From: Flavobacterium johnsoniae
GTDB taxonomy: Bacteria; Bacteroidota; Bacteroidia; Flavobacteriales; Flavobacteriaceae
Direction of reading: 5' to 3'
Assembly: GCF_001879205.1 (NCBI RefSeq)
Contig: NZ_MLFK01000006.1
Location: forward strand, 310,001 to 374,000
Length of the DNA stretch: 64,000 bases
Part shown: in pieces, positions 25,883 through 34,856 of the stretch
Layout of the letters: the number at the start of each line of letters is the position of its first letter
Position numbering within the stretch: the stretch's first letter is position 1
Position numbers and translations under genes: made by a program
Notes under the pieces: generated by a model
The model's database searches: none
What the model was told of the DNA's origin: nothing
What the model saw: the letters and a program-made list of their open reading frames with translations, nothing else

Positions 25883-26887
25883 ATGAATAATAAAATTGCC
25901 TTTTTCTCTACACAACCTTATGATAAAGCATTCTTTAATAAGTACAATGTTGATTTTGGATTTGAATTGGATTTTTTTGAGACACAATTGAATCCGCAAA
26001 CAGTCATTTTAATTGAAAATGCCGATATAGTTTGTGTTTTTGTAAACGATATTGTAAACGAAGCAGTGATTAAGCAATTGGCCGAAAAAAAGGTAAAAAT
26101 AATTGCATTACGCTGTGCCGGTTTCAATAATGTTGATTTAGAAGCAGCAAAAAAGTACAGTTTAAAAGTTTGTCGTGTTCCTGCTTATTCACCTCAGGCC
26201 GTTGCAGAACATGCCATAGCTATGATTTTGACTTTAAACCGAAAAACACATAAAGCCTACAACAGAGTGAGGGAACAAAATTTCTCACTTAATGGCTTGT
26301 TGGGATTTGATTTATTTGGAAAAACAATCGGAATCATTGGGACTGGGAATATAGGGAAAGCCTTTGCTAAAATTGCATTAGGTTTTGGATGCAAAGTTTT
26401 GGCCTATGATATTGTTAGAAATGATGAAATGATAAAAGACGGAGTTGCTTTTGTTAGTTTGGATGAAATTTTTAAATCGAGTGATATTATCTCGCTTCAT
26501 TGCCCTTTAAATGACCAAACAAAGCACGTTATCAATAAAAAATCAATTGAATTGATGAAGGATAGTGTTATGATTATCAATACAAGCCGTGGCGGATTAA
26601 TAGAAACTGCCTCCGTTATCGAAGGTCTAAAAGAAGGTAAAATTGGTTATCTGGGAATCGATGTTTACGAACAGGAAGAGAAACTTTTCTTTAGAGATTT
26701 ATCAGCAGATATTATTCAGGATGATGCAATCCAGCGTTTAATGAGTTTTCCCAATGTTTTGGTAACCGCGCATCAGGCATTTTTTACTAACGAAGCTTTA
26801 ACGCAGATTGCATTGGTAACCTTCCATAATATCCAATCCTTATTGACTCAGAATAACATCGAGAATCAAGCAGCATTATTGGCTTAA
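25883..26887 (+). CDS. ldhA: D-2-hydroxyacid dehydrogenase, D-lactate dehydrogenase type
   Basis: 334 residues, NAD-dependent. The Rossmann signature GTGNIG is at 153-158. The catalytic residues are Arg236 in NTSRGG, a Glu in DVYEQEE (263-266) and His297 in TAHQAFFT. Overall it follows fermentative D-lactate dehydrogenases (LdhA) in length and in the RCAGFNNVDLEAA segment at 77-89. It reduces pyruvate to D-lactate or acts on a close analogue. It has a 29-base gap to a lipoprotein gene downstream and may be co-transcribed with it. Confidence 0.85.
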   Translation: MNNKIAFFSTQPYDKAFFNKYNVDFGFELDFFETQLNPQTVILIENADIVCVFVNDIVNEAVIKQLAEKKVKIIALRCAGFNNVDLEAAKKYSLKVCRVPAYSPQAVAEHAIAMILTLNRKTHKAYNRVREQNFSLNGLLGFDLFGKTIGIIGTGNIGKAFAKIALGFGCKVLAYDIVRNDEMIKDGVAFVSLDEIFKSSDIISLHCPLNDQTKHVINKKSIELMKDSVMIINTSRGGLIETASVIEGLKEGKIGYLGIDVYEQEEKLFFRDLSADIIQDDAIQRLMSFPNVLVTAHQAFFTNEALTQIALVTFHNIQSLLTQNNIENQAALLA

Positions 26888-26916
26888 AAATAAATGTAGA
26901 ACTTAAAATATTAATT

Positions 26917-27519
26917 ATGAAAAGTAAAATATTAATTGCGTTAATGGTTTTAGGAATGTTCTCTTGTCAGAATAAAGATAAAACAGAATCGAAAAATGTT
27001 ATTAAAACAATTGCCGAAGACACATTGTCAAAAACAGCAGCAGGTACAGCAGATGTAAGTGATACTCCTGCAAAAGAAGATAAAGCAGTCGAGCAGATCA
27101 GAACTAAATTAAAAGATTTACTAAAAAATGATTTGCCGGCAATGACAAAAGATGACCGGTTTTTTTACTATGAAGCTTTCGATTTAAATAATGATCAGAA
27201 AAATGAGTATTTCGTAGGTTTTTCAAACTCTTATTTCTGCGGAAGCGGAGGCTGTACAGGATATATTCTAAACAATGACGGAAGTGTGATTAATCGTTTT
27301 ACCGTAACCGATTTCCCGATATATGTAACCACGTCTTCAACTGAAAAGTTTTACGATCTTATTTTTGAAACAGGGGGAAAATTTCATCTTCTGAAAATGA
27401 AAAATGGAAAATATCCTTCAAACCCCTCTGTACAGGAAAAAGTAAAAGGAGATATTCCTAAAGAAAGTACAAAGATTTTGGACATCCAGGGGAAGAGTTT
27501 AGAGAAGTATTCGTTTTAA
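26917..27519 (+). CDS. Lipoprotein of unknown function
   Basis: 200 residues. The lipobox FSC gives the lipidated Cys17 and is followed by a Thr/Ala/Lys-rich linker of about 45 residues. The folded part includes AFDLNNDQKNEYFVGF, an acidic DxNxDxxxE-like loop that could bind calcium, and a short CGSGGCTGY segment with two Cys. I do not recognise the family. It lies 29 bases after the D-lactate dehydrogenase gene and ends at a terminator, so it may be the last gene of that unit. Confidence 0.6.
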   Translation: MKSKILIALMVLGMFSCQNKDKTESKNVIKTIAEDTLSKTAAGTADVSDTPAKEDKAVEQIRTKLKDLLKNDLPAMTKDDRFFYYEAFDLNNDQKNEYFVGFSNSYFCGSGGCTGYILNNDGSVINRFTVTDFPIYVTTSSTEKFYDLIFETGGKFHLLKMKNGKYPSNPSVQEKVKGDIPKESTKILDIQGKSLEKYSF

Positions 27520-27537
27520 GAGTTATTAAAAATACAA

Positions 27538-27567
27538 AACCCGATAAGTTATAAAACCTATCGGGTT
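27538..27567. terminator. Terminator between lipoprotein gene and lysS
   Basis: The stem AACCCGATA (27538-27546) pairs with TATCGGGTT (27559-27567). The T-rich flank is better on the minus strand, so it mainly serves lysS, and probably both convergent genes. Confidence 0.75.
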
Positions 27568-27593
27568 GCATTTATAATAAAATAAAACGAAAA

Positions 27594-29297
27594 TTATCCT
27601 GCCAATTCCACAGTTTTAAACTCGCCGTCAACGACAACTTTAGTCAAACCATGTTTAGATAAGTTTTTCATAGACGCATCCCATTTTTTTCCGCTTAAGT
27701 TAGCAGTAACTTTTAGCTGCGCTAATTCCATTTTATTTTCGTTTCCTTTCAATAAAGTAATAATTACTTTTTCTTCTTCAGTCAATTCAATCTGAGCTTG
27801 TTTTTTCTCCGGACGCATTTGCGGAAACAATAAAACTTCCTGAATCGATGCATTATTTGTTAAATACATAATCAAACGGTCCATTCCAATTCCCATTCCG
27901 GAAGTAGGAGGCATACCGTATTCAAGAGCTCTTAAGAAATCTTCGTCGATAATTCCGTTTGCTTCATCATCGCCTTTTGCAGCTAAACGCATTTGATCTT
28001 CAAAACGCTCACGCTGGTCAATTGGATCATTTAATTCAGAATATGCGTTTGCGATTTCTTTTCCGCAAACCATTAATTCAAAACGCTCAGTCAAATCTGG
28101 ATTATCTCTATGTTCTTTACAAAGAGGAGACATTTCTTTTGGATAATCTGTAATGAAAGTTGGCTGAATATAATTTCCTTCACATTTAGCTCCAAAAATT
28201 TCATCAATCAATTTTCCTTTACCCATTGTTTCGTCAACCTCGATTCCCATTCCTCTTGCTGCTTCAAACAATTCCTGTTCTGTTTTTCCTGAAATATCAA
28301 AACCAGTAAAATGTTTGATAGAATCGGTCATTGTAACGCGGGCGTAAGGCGCTTTAAAGTTGATTTTGTGTTCTCCAAAAGTCACTTCGCTTGTACCGTT
28401 TACGGCAATTGCACAATGCTCTAATAAGCCTTCTGCAAATTCCATCATCCAGTTGTAGTCTTTGTAAGCTACATATATTTCCATGGCAGTAAATTCAGGA
28501 TTATGCGTTCTGTCCATTCCTTCGTTACGGAAGTTTCTAGAGAACTCATAAACACCTTCAAATCCACCAACAATTAATCTTTTTAAATACAATTCGTTTG
28601 CAATACGCATGTAAAGCGGAATATCAAGCGAATTATGATGTGTAATAAAAGGTCTTGCGGCTGCACCACCAGGAATTGACTGCAATACCGGCGTATCAAC
28701 TTCAAGATATCCTGCATCATTAAAATAACCACGCATTGCGCTGAACAACTTTGTACGTTTAATAAAAGTTTCTTTAACGTGTGGGTTAACTGTTAAATCT
28801 ACATAACGCATTCTGTAACGTAACTCTGCATCATTAAATGCATCGTGAACGTTTCCTTCTTCATCAACTTTTGGTAAAGGAAGCGGACGTAATGTTTTGC
28901 TTAAGAAAGTAAAACCGTCAACGCGAACACATTGCGCACCCACTTTTGTAGTAAACAATTCACCTTCAATACCAATAAAATCACCTAAATCAGTTAATTT
29001 TTTAAAGACCTGGTTGTATAAAGTTTTATCGTCACCTTCACACAAAACATCGCGATTTACATATAATTGAATACGTCCTTCGCTATCCTGCAATTCAGCA
29101 AAACAAGCTTTTCCCTGATCTCTCACGCTCATCAAACGACCCGCAACGATAACCTTCTTACCTTCTTCAAATGACTCCTTTATTTGCTTAGAAGTATGAT
29201 TTACAGGAAAAAGATTAGCTGGATAAGGATTGATTCCCAGACTGCGTAAGTTTTGAAGTTTTTCTCTTCGGATGATTTCTTGTTCTGATAATGCCAT
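27594..29297 (-). CDS. lysS: Lysyl-tRNA synthetase, class II
   Basis: 567 residues. An N-terminal OB-fold anticodon-binding domain (about 55-150, VAGRLMSVRDQGKACFAEL) precedes the class II core. Motif 2 is in RNFRNEGMDRTHNPEFT and motif 3 in GMGIGMDRLIMYL. It charges tRNA-Lys. Most bacterial enzymes end near residue 500, soon after motif 3. Here about 65 extra residues follow LLFPQMRPEKK, helical and Lys-rich, with a winged-helix look (ITLLKGNENKMELAQL). This tail is known in Bacteroidota homologues but has no firm role. A -7 element TATCTTTG is at 29321-29328 on the minus strand. Confidence 0.94.
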   Translation of the reverse strand: MALSEQEIIRREKLQNLRSLGINPYPANLFPVNHTSKQIKESFEEGKKVIVAGRLMSVRDQGKACFAELQDSEGRIQLYVNRDVLCEGDDKTLYNQVFKKLTDLGDFIGIEGELFTTKVGAQCVRVDGFTFLSKTLRPLPLPKVDEEGNVHDAFNDAELRYRMRYVDLTVNPHVKETFIKRTKLFSAMRGYFNDAGYLEVDTPVLQSIPGGAAARPFITHHNSLDIPLYMRIANELYLKRLIVGGFEGVYEFSRNFRNEGMDRTHNPEFTAMEIYVAYKDYNWMMEFAEGLLEHCAIAVNGTSEVTFGEHKINFKAPYARVTMTDSIKHFTGFDISGKTEQELFEAARGMGIEVDETMGKGKLIDEIFGAKCEGNYIQPTFITDYPKEMSPLCKEHRDNPDLTERFELMVCGKEIANAYSELNDPIDQRERFEDQMRLAAKGDDEANGIIDEDFLRALEYGMPPTSGMGIGMDRLIMYLTNNASIQEVLLFPQMRPEKKQAQIELTEEEKVIITLLKGNENKMELAQLKVTANLSGKKWDASMKNLSKHGLTKVVVDGEFKTVELAG

Positions 29298-29320
29298 TTT
29301 GTGCTCTTTTTTTAAGTGTG

Positions 29321-29328
29321 CAAAGATA
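29321..29328 (-). promoter_or_regulatory. Promoter -7 element of lysS
   Basis: On the minus strand TATCTTTG matches TAnnTTTG and lies 23 bases before the lysS ATG. No clear -33 element is seen. Confidence 0.45.
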
Positions 29329-29426
29329 AAGAAAAGAATGTAGATTTTAGAATGCAGTTTTTAGATTTTTTGCTGCAGCAATTTATTGGGTTTCAATCTA
29401 TAAAATAATGTATGAATGGTGCGCTG

Positions 29427-29525
29427 ATTTTACCGATGAAATGGATTTACGCAGATTATGTTAATGCGAACTTTGGCAAAGTTTCACACTGCAAAAAAAG
29501 TATAAACCCGTTTCATCGGTAAAAT
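29427..29525. repeat. Palindromic intergenic repeat with 15-bp perfect arms
   Basis: ATTTTACCGATGAAA (29427-29441) and TTTCATCGGTAAAAT (29511-29525) are perfect complements 69 bases apart. Inside is a second perfect palindrome, AACTTTG-G-CAAAGTT (29469-29483). The TTACGCAGATT and AAATCTGTGG pieces are typical of the same Flavobacterium repeat type as 7462-7617. Together with the LysS leader and the short repeat after it, this accounts for the 29298-29662 gap. Confidence 0.75.
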
Positions 29526-29582
29526 CTGTGGTCAATTTTCACTAAACAATTAAACAAATTAACGATTACACAATATAAAATC

Positions 29583-29613
29583 TCAGCAGCTTAGAATCTC
29601 AGAACCTCAGAAT
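29583..29613. repeat. Short repeat of the TTAGAATCTCAGAACCTCAG type
   Basis: A run of AATCTCAG-like units (TCAGCAGCTTAGAATCTCAG, then AACCTCAGAATCTT). It forms a low-complexity direct repeat just upstream of the lipoprotein promoter. Confidence 0.45.
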
Positions 29614-29614
29614 C

Positions 29615-29644
29615 TTTAAAAACAAAATAGAGTTCGTATATTTG
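29615..29644 (+). promoter_or_regulatory. Promoter of the lipoprotein-lipB unit
   Basis: TTTA (29615-29618), 18-base spacer, then TATATTTG (29637-29644), an exact match to TAnnTTTG. The next ATG is at 29663. An in-frame TTG at 29642 falls inside the -7 element and so cannot be the start. Confidence 0.55.
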
Positions 29645-29662
29645 ATAAAAAATTATACTACG

Positions 29663-30418
29663 ATGAAATTATACAAACTACTTAGTTTTTCTTTTTTAAT
29701 AGCAACTTTAACTAGCTGCACTTTTACCGAAAATATTTACATTAATGATAATGGAACCGGAAAATTTTCTGTAGACATGGACGGCTCTGCTTTAATGGAA
29801 ATGGCCGGTGATCAAATTGGAAGCCAAATGGGAGCTGATGCTAAAAAAGATGTAGATACGACTTTTACCTTTAAACAAGTGTTTGAAGAGAAAAAAGACA
29901 GCATCGCAAAATTATCGGCAGAAGCGCAGAAAGAAATTAAAAAACTCGAAAATTTTGTAGTTAATACTAAAATGAATGCTGAGAAAAAACAGTTTTTAAT
30001 GACCTTGTCAAGTGATTTTAAAAATGTAAATGAAATGCAGGATATTTTGCAAACACTTAGTACGCTTCAAAAATTAGAAGGAGGAGCAGCACCTGCGTCT
30101 CCTTTTGGAAATGGTTTTGGAAACAATAACAGTAAATTAAGTTACAGCTACGACGGGAAGAAATTTACCAGAAAAGCCGTTATCGATACTCAAAAAAAGG
30201 CCGAAAAAGCCAAAGATTCTGCCGGAGATATGTCTAAAATGATGTTTGCTTCGTCGACGTATGTAGTGAAGTATCATTTTCCAAAAAAGATCAAAAAAGT
30301 ATCCAATCCAAACGCTTTATTCAGCGACGACCGAAAATCAATTACAATTCAATACCCTTTCACGGATTATATGGAGAATCCTGACAAACTGAACTTTGAT
30401 GTTGAGTTTGAAAAATAA
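29663..30418 (+). CDS. Lipoprotein of unknown function upstream of lipB
   Basis: 251 residues. The lipobox LTSC gives Cys19. The mature protein starts with beta strands (ENIYINDNGTGKFSVDMDG), has a charged helical middle (KDSIAKLSAEAQKEIKKLE) and a Gly/Asn-rich loop (FGNGFGNNNSK), and ends in strands. I do not recognise a named family, although this layout occurs in several Bacteroidota lipoproteins. The start at 29663 fits a promoter 19 bases upstream. The gap to lipB is 5 bases, so the two are one transcription unit. Confidence 0.65.
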   Translation: MKLYKLLSFSFLIATLTSCTFTENIYINDNGTGKFSVDMDGSALMEMAGDQIGSQMGADAKKDVDTTFTFKQVFEEKKDSIAKLSAEAQKEIKKLENFVVNTKMNAEKKQFLMTLSSDFKNVNEMQDILQTLSTLQKLEGGAAPASPFGNGFGNNNSKLSYSYDGKKFTRKAVIDTQKKAEKAKDSAGDMSKMMFASSTYVVKYHFPKKIKKVSNPNALFSDDRKSITIQYPFTDYMENPDKLNFDVEFEK

Positions 30419-30423
30419 TTAAA

Positions 30424-31125
30424 ATGAATAAAAAAATTCAACTTCAGGATCTGGGAAACAGAGACTATAAATCGACTTGGGAATATCAGGAAGAACTTTT
30501 TCAGGATGTTGTCGATTTAAAAATCAAAAACAGACGAGAAGAACTTGAGCAGCCAACACCAAATTATTTATTATTTGTTGAGCACCCGCATGTTTATACT
30601 TTGGGTAAAAGCGGTGATTTAGAGAACTTATTGTTAAATGAAAAACAGCTCGAAGCAAAAGGAGCAACTTTTTATAAAATCAATCGCGGCGGTGATATTA
30701 CGTATCACGGGCCGGGACAAATTGTGGGTTATCCCATTCTGGATTTAGAAAATTTCTTTACAGATATTCATAAATATTTGCGTTTACTTGAAGAATCCGT
30801 GATCTTGACATTAGCAGAATACGGATTAGAATCGGGCAGGAGCGAAGGCGAGACCGGAGTCTGGCTTGGAGTTGGAACTCCTTTTGCCCGTAAAATTTGT
30901 GCTATGGGCGTTCGCGCTTCACGATGGGTAACCATGCACGGATTTGCTTTAAATGTAAATGTAGATTTAGGTTATTTTGATAATATAATTCCGTGCGGTA
31001 TTCGCGGAAAAGGTGTCACCTCTTTAAACGTTGAACTTGGCGTCGAAAAAGTAGATGAAGACGAAGTAAAGTCTAAAATCATAAAACATTTAACGCATTT
31101 ATTTGAAGCAGAATTTATTAAATAA
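30424..31125 (+). CDS. lipB: Octanoyl-ACP:protein N-octanoyltransferase
   Basis: 233 residues. It transfers octanoate from acyl carrier protein to lipoyl domains, the first step of lipoate synthesis. Signature segments are NRGGDITYHGPGQIVGYPIL (87-106), Lys157 in ARKICAMG, and the acyl-carrying Cys191 in IIPCGIRGKG. It lies directly after a lipoprotein gene and 21 bases before an AraC regulator gene. No lipA is adjacent. Confidence 0.93.
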   Translation: MNKKIQLQDLGNRDYKSTWEYQEELFQDVVDLKIKNRREELEQPTPNYLLFVEHPHVYTLGKSGDLENLLLNEKQLEAKGATFYKINRGGDITYHGPGQIVGYPILDLENFFTDIHKYLRLLEESVILTLAEYGLESGRSEGETGVWLGVGTPFARKICAMGVRASRWVTMHGFALNVNVDLGYFDNIIPCGIRGKGVTSLNVELGVEKVDEDEVKSKIIKHLTHLFEAEFIK

Positions 31126-31146
31126 GCTTCTAAAAAAAATAATAGA

Positions 31147-31965
31147 ATGAAAAATGCTGAAGAAAATAACAATTACAGGATTGCAGTTCCTTCAGCATTT
31201 GAAACTGTTTTTTCGCACTTTTATTTCGCCGAAAATAAAACAGAATTTCCTATCACAAAAACTTTATTGCCGAGTTTTCAAACCATTCTGGTTTTTAACT
31301 TCGGAACAAAATCATCTTTAAAATCGCAGCAGCATACTTTTTTGGAGGTTGAAAAATGTATTGTTTTAGGACCTGTAAAACAAGCTTTTGATTATACTCT
31401 GGAACCCAATTCAGAAATTTTGGCAGCCAATTTTAAGGAAGATGCTTTTTACAGATTCTTTGGTAATGCCCTTTTTGATTCTCTGCCCATTCATCCTGAT
31501 GATTTAATTAATGAAAATTGCTTTACTCTTTTATGGGAAGAACTTCAAAAACTTTCTGATACACAAGAACGTGTCGATTATATTTTAGATTTCTGCAAGC
31601 CTTATTTACGAGAACAAAAAGAAATAACAACACTTTTAACAGATTTTCAAAATGAGAATTTAGACCCGATTAAAACAATTGCTTCACAACTCAAGCAGAC
31701 AGAAAGAAATATTCAGCTTAATCAAAAGAAAATTTTTGGCTATACTATGAAAGAAGCAAATCGCTATGAAAGGTTTTTAAAAGCGGTAAATCAAATACAA
31801 AAAAATATAGTAAATGAATCTAAAACAGATTGGCTAACTGTTGTTGACGAATGTGGTTATTACGACCAAAGCCAGCTTATTCATGACTTTAAATACTATA
31901 TGAATATTTCACCAACAAAATTTCTCAAATTTCAAAACGATATCTGCAGTTCAAAAGAGCTTTAA
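31147..31965 (+). CDS. AraC family transcriptional regulator
   Basis: 272 residues. The N-terminal 150 residues are a cupin-like sensing part. The C-terminal domain (about 170-272) has the paired helix-turn-helix pattern of the family, ending CGYYDQSQLIHDFKYYMNIS and PTKFLKF. The ligand is unknown. The next gene, 79 bases downstream in the same direction, encodes a flavodoxin-fold oxidoreductase. That pairing (AraC regulator with a quinone or NADPH reductase) is common and suggests it controls that gene, probably in response to an electrophile or quinone. Confidence 0.82.
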   Translation: MKNAEENNNYRIAVPSAFETVFSHFYFAENKTEFPITKTLLPSFQTILVFNFGTKSSLKSQQHTFLEVEKCIVLGPVKQAFDYTLEPNSEILAANFKEDAFYRFFGNALFDSLPIHPDDLINENCFTLLWEELQKLSDTQERVDYILDFCKPYLREQKEITTLLTDFQNENLDPIKTIASQLKQTERNIQLNQKKIFGYTMKEANRYERFLKAVNQIQKNIVNESKTDWLTVVDECGYYDQSQLIHDFKYYMNISPTKFLKFQNDICSSKEL

Positions 31966-32044
31966 AGGAGATTTCGTTTTCTTACAATTGCTGCTGCAAC
32001 TTGCATTTTACATTTGTCATGTTGAATCTTTAAAAATAGAAAAC

Positions 32045-32635
32045 ATGAAAAATTTAATTATTTACGCACATCCAAATGCAGCAAGTTTAAACCATTTCTT
32101 TAAACAAACGATTGTAGAAAGCCTCGAAAAATTAGGAGATGAAATTGTAGTTCGAGATTTAAATGAAATTAATTTTAATCCTGTTCTTTCATTGGATGAT
32201 ATGCGCAGCCAAAGAATGGGACAAGTGGCTGATGATGTAAAAACAGAACAGGATTTTATTTCCTGGGCCGATCAGATTATTTTTATTTACCCAATTTGGT
32301 GGACAGGAATGCCGGCTATTATGAAAGGTTATATTGATCGTGTTTTTAGTTATGGATTTGCGTATCGATACGATCAGGGTGTTCAAAAAGGATTACTGAA
32401 CGGAAAACAAACTATTATTGTTAATTCTCACGGAAAATCAAATGACGAATATGAGGCTATGGGGATGAATAAGGCTTTGGCTCTAACTTCAGATACGGGA
32501 ATTTTTGCATACAGTGGTTTAGAAATTAAACATCATTTTTACTTTGATAAAGCAGATAGAGCTTCATCTGAAAATATTTCGGCATGGGAAAAGGAGTTGA
32601 AAATATTCTTTCAGGAAAAATCTTTATGCAGCTAG
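32045..32635 (+). CDS. NAD(P)H-dependent oxidoreductase, flavodoxin-like fold (quinone reductase type)
   Basis: 196 residues from the ATG at 32045. An upstream in-frame start would add 19 residues, none of them conserved. The opening NLIIYAHPNAASLNHFFK and the later IYPIWWTGMPAIMKGYIDRVF are the FMN/FAD-binding hallmarks of the NQO/MdaB/KefF-like group. Members reduce quinones or nitro compounds with two electrons. The preceding AraC gene is its likely regulator. Confidence 0.85.
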   Translation: MKNLIIYAHPNAASLNHFFKQTIVESLEKLGDEIVVRDLNEINFNPVLSLDDMRSQRMGQVADDVKTEQDFISWADQIIFIYPIWWTGMPAIMKGYIDRVFSYGFAYRYDQGVQKGLLNGKQTIIVNSHGKSNDEYEAMGMNKALALTSDTGIFAYSGLEIKHHFYFDKADRASSENISAWEKELKIFFQEKSLCS

Positions 32636-32735
32636 TTTTAAATATTCTTGACTTATAGGTTTTTAACTCGTATTTTTAATTGATTTTGGATGTTTAATTT
32701 AACACTCAAGGCAATTAATCCTAAAACTCATAATT

Positions 32736-33338
32736 ATGCAGCCTGTTGCCAAAAATGAATCGCAGAAATTGGAAAATAAGAAAACACTTTTAAATCATTT
32801 AAATCTTCCGGAAAAAGAATTAAATGAATTGTGGAATATTTCGGAACCTAAAACAATATCCAAAGGCGATTATTTTATTAGCGAAGGGCAAATCCCAAAA
32901 AAGATGGCTTTTGTAATAAAAGGTTTGTTCAGGTATGTTTATGTTGATGAAAAAGGAAATGAGTTTACAAAAAGCATTATACTAGAAAACAGCTTTATCA
33001 GTTCGTACTCGGCTATGATTCAGAATAGTTCCTCTTATTTTTCGATTGAAGCTTTAGAAGAATCCGAAATTCTTGAAATTGATTATAAGAACTGGCAGAA
33101 GATAAAAGATCAGAATTCGTTTTGGAATATTTTTTTACTTCAAATAATCGAAAAGGCTTTTTGCATAAAAGAAAAACGCGAAAGAGAGTTACTGCTTTTA
33201 GATGCTGAGAAAAGATATGAAATCTTTACGGCTGAATTTCCAAACTTAGAAAACCGAATTTCTCAGCAAATTATAGCTTCTTATTTAGGTATTCAGCCCG
33301 AGTCACTCAGTCGTATAAAAAGAAAATATAAGGCTTAA
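32736..33338 (+). CDS. Crp/Fnr family transcriptional regulator
   Basis: 200 residues. A cyclic-nucleotide-binding beta-roll covers about 30-120 (ISKGDYFISEGQIPKKMAFVIKGLFRYVY). The C-terminal helix-turn-helix includes ISQQIIASYLGIQPESLSRI. No Cys cluster for iron-sulfur is seen, so it is not Fnr-type. The next gene, a short-chain dehydrogenase, follows by 64 bases in the same direction and is its likely target. This is a frequent pair in Bacteroidota, of unknown signal. Confidence 0.82.
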   Translation: MQPVAKNESQKLENKKTLLNHLNLPEKELNELWNISEPKTISKGDYFISEGQIPKKMAFVIKGLFRYVYVDEKGNEFTKSIILENSFISSYSAMIQNSSSYFSIEALEESEILEIDYKNWQKIKDQNSFWNIFLLQIIEKAFCIKEKRERELLLLDAEKRYEIFTAEFPNLENRISQQIIASYLGIQPESLSRIKRKYKA

Positions 33339-33402
33339 CATAGATCAATGTAATCCTTTATGGATAAAACTATTTTTGATTCCTAATTTAAAAACAGAAG
33401 TT

Positions 33403-34143
33403 ATGGAAATTATAAATAGTACAATTGTTATAACCGGAGGCAGCTCGGGTTTAGGACTTGAAATGTGTAAACAGTTTATTGAAAAAGGAAATAAAGTAAT
33501 TGCCTGTTCACGTTCTTTAGAGAAACTTAATAATGCGAAAAAGCAGCTGCCTGATTTGATTATTTATCAATGCGACATTGCACAAGAATTACAATGCGAA
33601 GATTTCGTCGAATGGCTGCGAATTAATTATTCTCAAACTAATGTTTTGATCAACAATGCGGCAATAGCAAACAAGAGCAGTTTTTTGAAAGACAATTTTA
33701 TTTTAGAAAAAATGCAAGACGAATTTGCTGTAAATTTAATTGCTCCAATACGATTGGTTAAACTAGTATATCCGGTTTTGATCGAAAATAAACAGCCAAA
33801 AATTATAAATATTACCACAGGTCTGGTTTATGTTCCAAGAAGCATTTATCCTTTTTATAACGCAGCAAAAGCGGGGCTGCATTCTTTTACTCAGGTTTTG
33901 AGAGAACAGTTTAAAAGTGAAAAAATAAAAGTAATTGAAGTTTTGTTTCCGGTAGTAAATACTCCATGGCATAAAGGGAATGTACCGAAAATTGCTATTT
34001 CGCCGGAGAAAGCCGTTTTAGAAATGATGAAGGGAATTGCCAGAAACAAAACAGAAATAAGGGTTTCAAAAGTCAAACTACTGTATTTGCTTTTTAGGAT
34101 TGCACCTCGACTGGCATTCAGAAAGATGAATAGTTTAAGCTGA
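33403..34143 (+). CDS. Short-chain dehydrogenase/reductase, DltE-like
   Basis: 246 residues from the ATG at 33403; a TTG nine codons earlier is less likely. The cofactor motif TGGSSGLG is at 11-18, NNAA at 84-87, and the active-site Tyr152 and Lys156 in YNAAK. At the position of the catalytic Ser (about 139) the sequence reads NITTGLVYVP, so Thr replaces Ser. That may weaken or alter activity. The overall pattern resembles DltE-type reductases. It is probably controlled by the Crp/Fnr protein encoded just upstream. Confidence 0.8.
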   Translation: MEIINSTIVITGGSSGLGLEMCKQFIEKGNKVIACSRSLEKLNNAKKQLPDLIIYQCDIAQELQCEDFVEWLRINYSQTNVLINNAAIANKSSFLKDNFILEKMQDEFAVNLIAPIRLVKLVYPVLIENKQPKIINITTGLVYVPRSIYPFYNAAKAGLHSFTQVLREQFKSEKIKVIEVLFPVVNTPWHKGNVPKIAISPEKAVLEMMKGIARNKTEIRVSKVKLLYLLFRIAPRLAFRKMNSLS

Positions 34144-34154
34144 AATTCGTAACA

Positions 34155-34187
34155 AAAAAGACTTATCATTTTAAGATAAGTCTTTTT
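34155..34187. terminator. Bidirectional terminator between SDR gene and rnhB
   Basis: The stem AAAAAGACTTATC (34155-34167) pairs with GATAAGTCTTTTT (34175-34187), with a T-run in each direction. Confidence 0.9.
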
Positions 34188-34190
34188 TTG

Positions 34191-34856
34191 TTATTCGAAG
34201 AAATTGAGCTCTAATTGATCTGGTAAAAGTCTAAAACTCATTCGATGGTATTTTGTTGTACCATATTTTTTAATCGCTTCGCGATGTTCTTTTGTGGGAT
34301 ATCCTTTGTTTTGTTTCCAGTTGTACATAGGGAATTCTTCATGAATTTGGTCCATGTATTCATCCCGATATGTTTTAGCCAATATCGAAGCTGCGGCAAT
34401 ACTTAAATATTTTGCATCTCCCTTAATAATGCTTTGATTTGGAATCGATTTTAATAGTTTTATTTCTTCATCAGAAAATTGTCTTCCAAAAGTATTTTTC
34501 AATCCCAATTTTGCATTTAAAGACCGGTTACCGTCTACAATGATATATTCAGGAACATGTTTTAATTTCAATATGCACTCCTGCATTCCTTTCATAGAAG
34601 CATTTAAAATATTTATTTCGTCTATTTCATTTGGAAATAAGTGAGTTACTGAAAAGCAAAGTGCCTGTTCTTCAATTACAGGTTTTAGAAGTGCCCGTGC
34701 TTTTTCAGACAATTGTTTACTGTCATTTAATATTTTGTTCTCAAATGCTTCGGGTAAAATTACGGCAGCAGCCGTTACAGGCCCCGCTAAACATCCACGG
34801 CCGGCTTCGTCAGTGCCGGTTTCCAGAATAAATCCCGAATAATTAAGTTGCAGCAT
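34191..34856 (-). CDS. rnhB: Ribonuclease HII
   Basis: 221 residues. The motif [19 protein letters not shown] gives the metal-binding Asp16 and Glu17, and IIVDGNRSL near 116-124 gives a further Asp. It cuts RNA in DNA-RNA hybrids and removes single ribonucleotides from DNA. Length and motifs are typical. The gene is monocistronic, with a terminator just after the stop. Confidence 0.94.
   Translation of the reverse strand: MLQLNYSGFILETGTDEAGRGCLAGPVTAAAVILPEAFENKILNDSKQLSEKARALLKPVIEEQALCFSVTHLFPNEIDEINILNASMKGMQECILKLKHVPEYIIVDGNRSLNAKLGLKNTFGRQFSDEEIKLLKSIPNQSIIKGDAKYLSIAAASILAKTYRDEYMDQIHEEFPMYNWKQNKGYPTKEHREAIKKYGTTKYHRMSFRLLPDQLELNFFE

Noticed and set aside
29642..29662. TTG start for the lipoprotein before lipB
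   Set aside because: The TTG lies inside the -7 promoter element; the ATG at 29663 gives a clean signal peptide and lipobox.
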